Source: Verrucomicrobiales bacterium
GTDB lineage: Bacteria > Verrucomicrobiota > Verrucomicrobiia > Verrucomicrobiales > DEV007
Direction: 5' to 3'
NCBI GenBank assembly: GCA_022424805.1
Contig: JAKMGR010000407.1
Span: forward strand, 1 to 6,682
Length of the DNA stretch: 6,682 nucleotides
The position numbers and the translations under genes were made by a program. This document shows positions 1 to 6,254 of this stretch, piece by piece. The first letter of the stretch is position 1. Each line of letters begins with the position of its first letter. The notes below the pieces were generated by a model. It saw only the letters and a list, made by a program, of their open reading frames with translations. It made no database searches and was not told the DNA's origin.

Positions 1-1039
1 TCTCTATTCGGCGGATTTTGAACGACCAGGCAAGATGCGGGGCCACCTGGTCGGAAATGACGTTTCTTTTCTGGAACAGCTCAAAGGAAAGAAGTTCTTT
101 GGACAGATTCAACTGAAGGGCGGAAAAATCGGAGGCGAGTCCGGATCGAAATACCCGTCCGAAAGTCGCGTCAAACCCGAGGACGTCCGCGTACCTGCGC
201 ACTACCCGGACACGCCGGTGATGCGCAATGCGATCGCCCGTCACTATGAACAGGTCGCGCAAACCGACGAGCAGGTCGGCGCGATTCTCTCCGGGCTGAA
301 AGACTATGGACTCTGGGAGAACACGATCGTGATCTTCTTTACGGATCACGGCTCTCCCCTTCCCCGCTCCAAGCAGTTTCTCTATGAAGAAGGAACCAAG
401 GTTCCGCTCATTGTTCGTTTTCCCGAAAGCTTCGACGCTCCGGCTGAGGCGGGATCAGTTCGCAGTGATCTCGTAAACGGCATCGACATCTCGGCGACAA
501 CGCTGGCCCTCGCGGGATTGGAAATTCCCGACCTTGTCGAGGGGCACGATCTTTTTGCCGAAGATTACACCGAGCAAAACTACGTGATCACCGCCCGCGA
601 TCGCTGCGGCATCGCCGTGGACCGGATTCGATCGGTGCGGACGGATCGCTTTCGCTACATTCGAAACTACCTGACCGATCGAGCGCTTTATCAGTCCCAG
701 TATCGAGATAAGTTCGCGACCATAGTCGACCTCCGTGAACATTTTGCTTTGGCCAAGCTCACCCCACTGCAAGCGTCGTATCACGAGGCCGAGACTCGGC
801 CAGAAGAGGAACTCTACGACCTCGAGAAAGACCCTGACCAAGTCACCAACCTCGCAATCGATCCGAAATTCGCAGACGAGCTCAAGCGGCATCGCGAGAT
901 TCTCGAAGCGTGGATTACATCAACAGGCGACAAGGGCCAGCATCCCGACAGCGAAGAAGAGCTACGTCGTGTTTTCGTGGGAGCAAAAGGAAAAGTGGAA
1001 GCTCCGGAATACGACTTTCTGAAGAAGGGCGGGGAATAG
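1..1039 (+). CDS. Sulfatase, sulfamidase-like (C-terminal part, 5' end outside window)
   Basis: This is the C-terminal part of a formylglycine-dependent sulfatase, which hydrolyses sulfate esters or N-sulfate on glycans. The frame is open from base 2 to the TAG at 1037-1039, so the ATG at 35 is internal and the true start, signal peptide and catalytic CxPxR motif lie left of the window. Visible family marks are a YPDTP motif (bases 203-217), a TDHG metal-site motif (Asp codon 344, His codon 347), a Lys at codon 371 in the PRSKQFLYEEGTKVPLIVR stretch, and the late EELYDLEKDPDQVTNLA motif. The DTP-then-NTIVIFFTDHG-then-lysine pattern is what I recall from the heparan N-sulfatase (SGSH-like) branch, so a sulfamidase-type enzyme is my inference; the substrate is unproven. 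It ends 30 bases before a second plus-strand gene and is probably co-transcribed with it. The sulfatase assignment is secure; the subfamily is moderate. Confidence 0.92.
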   Translation, partial: LYSADFERPGKMRGHLVGNDVSFLEQLKGKKFFGQIQLKGGKIGGESGSKYPSESRVKPEDVRVPAHYPDTPVMRNAIARHYEQVAQTDEQVGAILSGLKDYGLWENTIVIFFTDHGSPLPRSKQFLYEEGTKVPLIVRFPESFDAPAEAGSVRSDLVNGIDISATTLALAGLEIPDLVEGHDLFAEDYTEQNYVITARDRCGIAVDRIRSVRTDRFRYIRNYLTDRALYQSQYRDKFATIVDLREHFALAKLTPLQASYHEAETRPEEELYDLEKDPDQVTNLAIDPKFADELKRHREILEAWITSTGDKGQHPDSEEELRRVFVGAKGKVEAPEYDFLKKGGE

Positions 1040-1069
1040 GTTTTTCATCCTTTTGGGAGATTTCCGTTC

Positions 1070-1951
1070 ATGACAATTCCGTCTCTTACCCCGATTGCCT
1101 GGATCGGATTGATAGCTGCCACCAGTCTCTCGGCAAAAGAACCGGAATCGAACATCTCCGCAGAAATTCGACCACCCGATGGTCGTCTCGCGATAGTCGC
1201 CGATGGAAATTCACCTGACCCGGATGATATCGGAGCCAGCGCTGTAATATTCGGACTTCTCAAGGGCGCAAGGCTTCAAGATCGCCTCGTTCATCTCTCG
1301 CACTCCTGCGACATCGATCCGTCTTCCAATCCGGGGAAACAGCGGATTTCGAAGTCAGACGAGCTGCGCCGTCAGAGTAAGCTGCATGAACTCTGCAAAG
1401 AGGGAATCCAGTTCTTCGGCCCATTCGACAAGCTCGCTGAATCCTACAACTGCCGGACCGAGCAATCGGCGGCAGTCGATAATCTCCGCGAAGCGATCAA
1501 CGCCTCTTCGTCCGACGATCCGCTTTGGATCATCGAAGCAGGCGAGCCGGACATCATCGGTTTTGCCCTGCGCGCAGCAACTCCGTCGAAGCGGAAATTC
1601 GTGCACGTCGTTTCTCATCATCCGGCCAACGACAACAGCGGGGATGTATTCACTTGGCAGGAGGTCCTCGATTTCGGCGTGGCGGAGCACCAGATTGGCG
1701 ATCAGAACGTGGGTCTACAAACCGTGCCTGGCGAATGGGACTGGGCAAAAGACCACGAGGCCCCCGCAATCGCCTGGATCTGGGATCAACTCCAATACGC
1801 CGAGCAGGACGGAGTGGTGAAATTTCAAACCAACAAGTTCGACTGTTCGGACGCCGGAATGATCTACTGGTGGCTTACGGGAGCCTCTGAAGAAGGAAAC
1901 CAGAATGCGACTCCGGCGGAAATGAAAGCCCTGCTTCTCCAGTCGACGTGA
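1070..1951 (+). CDS. Secreted nucleoside-hydrolase-superfamily-like protein
   Basis: A 293-residue protein with a hydrophobic N-terminus (residues 3-21, likely cleavage after SLSA at 22), so probably exported; its n-region has no Lys or Arg. A GGGAGA ribosome site at 1055-1060 lies 9 bases before the ATG and supports this start. The motif ADGNSPDPDDIGA (44-56) resembles the calcium-binding DxDPGxDD signature of inosine-uridine nucleoside hydrolases, but with one extra residue and Asn in place of the second Asp. DPLWIIEAGEPDIIGFAL (150-167) matches the position of the family's GPLTNxA strand, and FDCSDAGMIYWWLTG (257-271) could supply the late metal-binding Asp (261). These family comparisons are from memory. 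The fold assignment is fairly likely; nucleosidase activity is not established, and a role in releasing a ribose-like or other glycosidic group from a glycan is only inference. It follows the sulfatase by 30 bases and probably shares its transcript. Large PVC genomes carry similar uncharacterised proteins. Confidence 0.82.
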   Translation: MTIPSLTPIAWIGLIAATSLSAKEPESNISAEIRPPDGRLAIVADGNSPDPDDIGASAVIFGLLKGARLQDRLVHLSHSCDIDPSSNPGKQRISKSDELRRQSKLHELCKEGIQFFGPFDKLAESYNCRTEQSAAVDNLREAINASSSDDPLWIIEAGEPDIIGFALRAATPSKRKFVHVVSHHPANDNSGDVFTWQEVLDFGVAEHQIGDQNVGLQTVPGEWDWAKDHEAPAIAWIWDQLQYAEQDGVVKFQTNKFDCSDAGMIYWWLTGASEEGNQNATPAEMKALLLQST

Positions 1952-1989
1952 ACTGAGTCGGTTGATAGATAGCAAAACGGTTTGATTTC

Positions 1990-2030
1990 GCGGGCAAACT
2001 GTAGCCACCTTTGCAAAAAAGGTGGCCCGC
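1990..2030. terminator. Strong hairpin between convergent genes, possible two-way terminator
   Basis: A perfect 9-bp stem, GCCACCTTT (2004-2012) with AAAGGTGGC (2018-2026), closes a GCAAA loop. Outside it, GCGG (1990-1993) can pair with CCGC (2027-2030) after a 10-base bulge. It sits in the 120-base gap between the ends of two converging genes, the expected place for a terminator serving both. Neither side has a clear run of T after the stem, so an intrinsic terminator is not proven. It could instead be a dispersed palindromic repeat. Nothing else was seen in 1952-2071. Confidence 0.5.
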
Positions 2031-2071
2031 TCTGCCGACTCTACGCTCTTGCGACGGCGACTATATTTGTC

Positions 2072-3445
2072 TCACTCTCCTAACCGATCGACATGCCCGA
2101 CAGGTCTTCCGTCCTGTCGCATTTCCTCTTGAAATAGAATCGCCATGCCGCGAAGGCGTCGGCTTTCTTTGGATCGCATCGGTTTATTCTCGCTCGGGTC
2201 TTTCGACAAATCATAGAGGGCAAGGCTGGGAGAAAGCATGAGCTTTAGATCACCTGATCGGACCGCCGAGAGTGCACCTTCGGCACCATGATAGAAAAAC
2301 GCATCGCGATAATCACGTTCCGTGAAGAGCTCGGACCACTCTTTTGGAATATTGATCTCCCGTGAGTTCTCGACTTTCGCATTGATCGCCTCGACCCGGC
2401 CTCCGGTGAGTCGCCCTGATAAATCGCGCCCGTCGAGGGCACGATCCAAGGTCACTTCAATGCCGGCGAAAGAAGCGAGAGTCGGAAACCAGTCCATCGC
2501 TGTGACGATTTTCGAGTTCACCTTTGCACCAGGAACTTCCGGGCCGGAAAGAATCGCAGGCACCCGAATCCCCGCTTCCCAGGTGGTCAACTTCCTACCT
2601 TTCAGCGGCTGGGTTTCATTTCGGCCCGGCCCCCGGCCGTTATCAGAAAGATAAACAACATAGGTATTATCCAACTCCCCGATCTCCTTGAGATGGTCCA
2701 TGATGCGTCCCACGTTGTGGTCCATTTCCTGAATCGCATCGCCGTATTCCCCCCACTCCGAGCTGCCACGAAAATCCTCCGTGGATCCAAGCGGAACGTG
2801 CAACATGGTGTGAGCGAGATAGATAAAAAACGGTTCATCACCCGCCGCATCAATTTGGGCAATCGCCTCATCGGTGTAGAGCTTGGTGAGAGTGTCAGGA
2901 TTCGCCGCCGGATCGACCACCTCCTCGTTACGATAAATGGGGACGTCGCCATTTTCGAAGTAGACAATTTCAACCGGATCAAGATTGTGATGAAGACCGT
3001 AGTAGTGATCGAATCCCTGGCTCAGTGGAAGAAACGAGTCCGCGAATCCGAGGTGCCATTTGCCGATACAGGTTGTCGTGTATCCTGCCTCACCAAATAA
3101 TTCTCCCAGTGTTCTCTCGTCAGGGTGAATACCGATTTTCGAATCGGCTCGCTGGACCCAGGTTTCGAGACCAATACGCCGAGGATAGCAACCCGTCAGC
3201 AAACCCGCTCGCGACGGTGTGCAGATTGGTGCCGCTGCGTAGTAGTCTGTGAATCGAATACCCGCTTTCGCCAGCGCATCGATCCGGGGAGTCTTCACCT
3301 CTGTCGCCCCATAACAGCCCAGATCGTAGTATCCCTGATCGTCGACCAGGACAATGAGTACATTGGGTTGGGATTCAGCCGAAAAAACAGGAGAAGCAGA
3401 CCCGAATAGGAAAGCAAAGAGGGAAACAAAGAGAACGCGGCTCAT
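2072..3445 (-). CDS. Sulfatase, arylsulfatase A-like, secreted
   Basis: A complete 457-residue formylglycine-dependent sulfatase that hydrolyses sulfate esters, here probably on a polysaccharide. Residues 1-23 form a signal peptide (MSRVLFVSLFAFLFG..., cleavage near FSA-ES). Catalytic and metal-site residues are all present: Asp35-Asp36 in VDDQG, Cys75 in CTPSR (the Cys converted to formylglycine), Lys129 and His131 in GKWHLG, His216 in LHVPL, Asp268-Asn269 in SDNG, and Lys285 in LKGRKLTTWEAGIRVP. The C-terminal subdomain includes ALYDLSKDPSENKP (409-422). The frame stays open 34 codons upstream, to an ATG at 3547, but the start at 3445 is preferred because it begins the signal peptide and has a GGGAG site (3456-3460) 10 bases before it. 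Maturation needs a formylglycine-generating enzyme or a radical-SAM sulfatase maturase, neither in the window. The gene is divergent from the DUF1080 gene at 3621. The exact sulfated substrate is unknown. Confidence 0.95.
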   Translation of the reverse strand: MSRVLFVSLFAFLFGSASPVFSAESQPNVLIVLVDDQGYYDLGCYGATEVKTPRIDALAKAGIRFTDYYAAAPICTPSRAGLLTGCYPRRIGLETWVQRADSKIGIHPDERTLGELFGEAGYTTTCIGKWHLGFADSFLPLSQGFDHYYGLHHNLDPVEIVYFENGDVPIYRNEEVVDPAANPDTLTKLYTDEAIAQIDAAGDEPFFIYLAHTMLHVPLGSTEDFRGSSEWGEYGDAIQEMDHNVGRIMDHLKEIGELDNTYVVYLSDNGRGPGRNETQPLKGRKLTTWEAGIRVPAILSGPEVPGAKVNSKIVTAMDWFPTLASFAGIEVTLDRALDGRDLSGRLTGGRVEAINAKVENSREINIPKEWSELFTERDYRDAFFYHGAEGALSAVRSGDLKLMLSPSLALYDLSKDPSENKPMRSKESRRLRGMAILFQEEMRQDGRPVGHVDRLGE

Positions 3446-3483
3446 ATAAAAGTAACTCCCCTTCTCTCCAAAATTGCCCACTT

Positions 3484-3507
3484 TTTCCGCAGACGTGATC
3501 ACGGAAA
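3484..3507. promoter_or_regulatory. Operator-like palindrome
   Basis: CGTGATCACG (3494-3503) is a perfect 10-bp palindrome. It overlaps a second, offset inverted pair, TTTCCG (3484-3489) and CGGAAA (3502-3507). It begins about 49 bases upstream of the sulfatase start codon, where a repressor or activator site would be plausible. No regulator is encoded in the window, so the binding protein is unknown, and a 10-bp palindrome may occur by chance. Confidence 0.3.
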
Positions 3508-3517
3508 GCCGCAAACA

Positions 3518-3545
3518 GCTGGCTCTTTCCGAAGAAAAAGTCAGC
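3518..3545. repeat. Imperfect 28-base inverted repeat in the divergent promoter gap
   Basis: GCTGGCTCTTT (3518-3528) faces AAAAAGTCAGC (3535-3545) across a 6-base centre. Nine of 11 positions are Watson-Crick pairs, one is a G/T pair and one a C/A mismatch. It lies 73 bases upstream of the minus-strand sulfatase start and 75 bases upstream of the plus-strand DUF1080 start, so it is almost centred between the two genes. It could be a shared operator or a leader hairpin. Confidence 0.35.
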
Positions 3546-3620
3546 AAGGTTATTGCGGACTCGATATAGAGTGGTGAATCTCATTTCTGAGTCCCGGCGC
3601 ACCCCAAAAATAATTCAACC

Positions 3621-4304
3621 ATGAAAGCCATCTCCATTTTATTTCTCGCCATTGCGTTTTATCCGCTCATTGCAGCAGCAGCCGATGATGACACGAAGAA
3701 GGAATCAGCGTGGGTCGAGATCTTCGACGGAGCAACAACGAAAGGCTGGAAACCCAATGCAGATGAAGGCGCCTATCGAGTCGAGAATGGCGCACTAAGA
3801 TTGCAGGCGACACATCCCAAAAATCGTGGACACCTTTTCTTCGTCGGCGATGATCGCGAATTGGATCGTTTCAAAAATTTCGAGCTCGAAGTCATTGCCC
3901 GTGGCGAACCCAATTCCAATTCCGGAATTTTCTTCCACACTGACATGGCGACCCGCGACAAGGTCCTGCACCTGGCAAACGGATACGAGATTCAACTCAA
4001 CTCATCACTCAAAGAGAAACGAAAGACGGGAAGCCTCTACGATGTTGTCGATCTGACCGAGGCAGTGATCGATGACACCAAGTGGTTCACGGTGCGCATT
4101 CGGGTGGAGGGGAAAAGGATTCAGGCCTGGCTGAACGACAAGCAGACGATCGACTACACCGAGCCGGAAAACGTCGTGAGCCAGCGGTCAGAAAAGCGTA
4201 AAGGACGTGTCCTTCGTGAAGAAGGTGGCGCCATTGCATTGCAAGCCCACGACGAGGACAGCGTATTCTACTTTCGCTCGATTCGGATTCGTGAATTGCC
4301 CTGA
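3621..4304 (+). CDS. DUF1080 protein (PF06439, 3-keto-disaccharide hydrolase family), secreted
   Basis: A complete 227-residue single-domain protein. Residues 1-20 are a signal peptide (MKAISILFLAIAFYPLIAAA, cleavage before ADDD). The rest is a concanavalin-like beta-sandwich of the DUF1080 family: FDGATTKGW (35-43), FELEVIARGEPNSNSGIFFHTD (87-108), GYEIQLN (121-127), TGSLYDVVD (136-144), the AWLNDKQTIDYTEPE strand (169-183), and the closing GGAIALQAHDEDSVFYFRSIRIREL (202-226). Family members are linked to hydrolysis or lyase-type cleavage of 3-keto-glycosides after a dehydrogenase oxidises the sugar; no such dehydrogenase is in the window. No Shine-Dalgarno site is visible (the bases before ATG are AAAAATAATTCAACC), so initiation may rely on an A/T-rich unstructured leader. 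The gene is divergent from the sulfatase and converges on the sialidase-fold gene. The family is certain; the substrate is unknown. Confidence 0.94.
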   Translation: MKAISILFLAIAFYPLIAAAADDDTKKESAWVEIFDGATTKGWKPNADEGAYRVENGALRLQATHPKNRGHLFFVGDDRELDRFKNFELEVIARGEPNSNSGIFFHTDMATRDKVLHLANGYEIQLNSSLKEKRKTGSLYDVVDLTEAVIDDTKWFTVRIRVEGKRIQAWLNDKQTIDYTEPENVVSQRSEKRKGRVLREEGGAIALQAHDEDSVFYFRSIRIRELP

Positions 4305-4354
4305 ACTCCAGGCAAACGAGGTGCTGAGAAAACAAGATCTACTACAGCATCAAA

Positions 4355-4400
4355 ATTCGCGTTCATTCGCGAGGCCGAAGGCCATTCTATTCCATTCGCA
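4355..4400. repeat. Short ATTCGCG direct repeats in a convergent gap
   Basis: ATTCGCG occurs at 4355-4361 and again at 4365-4371, 10 bases apart. A near copy, ATTCGCA, follows at 4394-4400 as the last of three ATTC-led pentamers (4384, 4389, 4394). Between them GGCC-GAA-GGCC (4373-4383) can form a 4-bp hairpin. The element fills part of the 162-base gap 4305-4466 between two converging genes; no gene and no T-tailed terminator was seen in that gap. It may be a remnant of a dispersed intergenic repeat, but a single occurrence cannot show that. Confidence 0.4.
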
Positions 4401-4466
4401 TTTCCCAATTCTTCAAGGAGCAGCGGGCTTCGAGCATTTCGCGCGGCCACCGTATCGTGACGACGA

Positions 4467-6254
4467 CTACTCCGCCACCAAGGCCTCAATCGGAATGATC
4501 GCCAACTCGGCGCTGTTGAGATTGCCCTTTCGTCCGCCGTTGTTCGAATACCCCACGTAGAGTTTTCCATCGTGCTCCGTGGCATACGGATACGACAAAC
4601 TGAGACGGTCAGCAGACTCGCCTGGATGATTCGGATTCTGCGAGCGACGAATGACATACACTTGGGAAAAGACGTTTTCTCCGGGGCGCGACAAAGCGAT
4701 GGTCAGCGGAGTGCGCCCGCCTCCATTCCCGGTCGCCGTAGTGCAGACGAGGTAACGCTGACCGGTGCTGAGAATCCCGGCGGCCGGCTTCGAAGTCGCC
4801 ATCGGAAGGTTGGAAATCTCGCTCGGTGACCAGGTTCGCCCGTAATCCCTGCTCACGGCAATCAAGGCCTGAGCGCCGCCTCCGTAGCGGGCGATATTGT
4901 AGACAGTGGAGCCATCGACAAAGAGCGACGACTCTCCCCACATGCGGCGAATTTCGTCGTCGGCGTCAATCTTCACCATCGTCCACTTGGTGAGGTCATC
5001 GCGATCGCTGATCGCCACGGCAGGGGGAAAAACGGCATCACCGGAATATGGCCCAAATGAACCTCCCGGCATGATCCAGTTACCGTCGTCCATTTTAATG
5101 GGCTGATTCATCACCCAGAATCCGTCCTCCACGATAGCGCCATGATGAGTCCACTCACCGGTTTCTTCATCAAGTGAATAGGCCCGAGTGTGGATGTTTT
5201 TCATCTTGTCGTAGTAGGCTCCCTGGAAGGCCCAGAGCCTACCCTGATGAGAAAGGAAAACTCCGTGACTGACAGCGAGATTTTCCGGCTCCTCACCCGC
5301 ATCAATGACCTTCAGAGGCCCCCACGTTTTTCCACCGTCTTCACTCACCCGATACTGCGCCTCCTCGGTGACGGTATTCTCCGCCCCCTTGTTGTGGCCG
5401 ATGGAAGCGTACAGCTTCCCCTTGTGCCAGGAAAGAGCGATGCCGTGGAGAAAGGTGTAGCCGTCAGCCGGCTTGTCCCATTTTTTAATCACGTGGAACT
5501 CGATACCTTCCAGCTCGGGAAGGTCATCCGCCTTCGGAAGTTCCACGTTCTCATCCCACAATGAAAATCGCTTCGGCATTTTCGGGATTTTGTGTGTGCC
5601 GAGAACCGGCTCATATCGGGAAGTCACTTCATCAGCAGGGACCACTCTCGGCTCGAAGCACGCTTCATCGAGCGCCCCCGCGAACTGCTGCCGGGTTCCA
5701 CTACCATCGCGAATGCCCCCCAGCGTGATCGAAGCCTCCGTCGCGGGAATCGGTTTTGCGAGAGGGATCGTGCCAACTTCTTCGCCATTCAGGAAAAGCT
5801 TGGCTTGATCGCTGCTGACTGTGAGAACGGCCCGATGCCAATGCCCCGGCCTCAGAGCCTGATCGCAGGAAATGGTTTCCCATCCATTCTGACGCAGGTA
5901 GGCACAAAGCCGCCCATCAGGTTCAATTATGATCCCCCACTGGCGGTCGCCGAGTGAGTAGCGGTTTTTTCCTATCACCATCTGCTGCCCACCACCGAAG
6001 CGATACGGGTTAAACCAAACGGATGCCGTAAATCCGGCTTCACCTGGATTCAGTGCTGCGCTGCCAGCTAACTCAACAACGGCTCTCCCGTCGAGAACGA
6101 TGGCGTTTCCGGATACCCCTTCCCCGATTTTTGTCGGACCGTAGCTAATGATCGTTTCGTCAATTTGATCAAGACTCCAGTTTGTAAGATCAGAGGCAGC
6201 CGCAACTGCCTTCAGTCCCAATAATACAGCTAGAATGAGGCAAGTGTTTTTCAT
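4467..6254 (-). CDS. Secreted LamG plus sialidase-fold (BNR/Asp-box) protein
   Basis: A complete 595-residue protein in two parts. Residues 1-20 are a signal peptide (MKNTCLILAVLLGLKAVAAA). Residues about 45-205 form a LamG/concanavalin-like domain: AIVLDGRAVVEL, FTASVWFNPYRFGG, WHRAVLTVSSDQAKLFLNGEEVG and a closing GALDEACFEPRVV. Residues about 250-590 look like a six-bladed sialidase propeller, with two Asp-boxes (SEDGGKTW 304-311, SRDYGRTW 468-475) and a MWGESSLFVDG...ARYGGG stretch whose Glu441 and Arg456 have spacing like the conserved Glu and second Arg of sialidases. I see no FRIP-type first arginine motif; the equivalent position reads FLHGIALSW (268-276). True sialic-acid cleavage is therefore doubtful, and another exo-glycosidase or a binding role is possible. 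Its ATG overlaps the stop of the upstream DUF1080 gene by 4 bases, pointing to translational coupling; only an A-rich GAAAAGAA precedes the start. Confidence 0.92.
   Translation of the reverse strand: MKNTCLILAVLLGLKAVAAASDLTNWSLDQIDETIISYGPTKIGEGVSGNAIVLDGRAVVELAGSAALNPGEAGFTASVWFNPYRFGGGQQMVIGKNRYSLGDRQWGIIIEPDGRLCAYLRQNGWETISCDQALRPGHWHRAVLTVSSDQAKLFLNGEEVGTIPLAKPIPATEASITLGGIRDGSGTRQQFAGALDEACFEPRVVPADEVTSRYEPVLGTHKIPKMPKRFSLWDENVELPKADDLPELEGIEFHVIKKWDKPADGYTFLHGIALSWHKGKLYASIGHNKGAENTVTEEAQYRVSEDGGKTWGPLKVIDAGEEPENLAVSHGVFLSHQGRLWAFQGAYYDKMKNIHTRAYSLDEETGEWTHHGAIVEDGFWVMNQPIKMDDGNWIMPGGSFGPYSGDAVFPPAVAISDRDDLTKWTMVKIDADDEIRRMWGESSLFVDGSTVYNIARYGGGAQALIAVSRDYGRTWSPSEISNLPMATSKPAAGILSTGQRYLVCTTATGNGGGRTPLTIALSRPGENVFSQVYVIRRSQNPNHPGESADRLSLSYPYATEHDGKLYVGYSNNGGRKGNLNSAELAIIPIEALVAE

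Larger units (their letters stand above)
3446..3620. promoter_or_regulatory. Divergent intergenic control region
   Basis: These 175 bases separate the starts of two genes read outward (sulfatase on minus, DUF1080 protein on plus), so promoters for both are expected here. Two symmetric elements are listed separately. I see no convincing -35/-10 pair on either strand; TTGCGG at 3553-3558 is the best plus-strand candidate for a -35 box but has no good partner. The plus-strand gene also lacks a Shine-Dalgarno site, while the minus-strand gene has one. Confidence 0.5.

Noticed and set aside
35..37. ATG as the start of the left sulfatase
   Set aside because: The frame is open to the left edge and the protein lacks the catalytic N-terminal half, so this Met is internal.
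455..892. Open frame of 145 codons on the minus strand
   Set aside because: It lies wholly antisense to the well-supported sulfatase and resembles no protein family I know; treated as a shadow.
2693..3100. Open frame of 135 codons on the plus strand
   Set aside because: It is antisense to the core of the complete sulfatase, has no signal peptide or ribosome site, and has no recognisable domain.
3446..3547. 34-residue N-terminal extension of the minus-strand sulfatase from an ATG at 3547
   Set aside because: The extension precedes a normal signal peptide that begins at 3445, where there is also a well-spaced GGGAG ribosome site.
4207..4560. Plus-strand frame of 117 codons spanning the convergent gap
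   Set aside because: It overlaps the DUF1080 end and the antisense of the sialidase-fold gene and has no protein-like motif, so the gap 4305-4466 is taken as non-coding.
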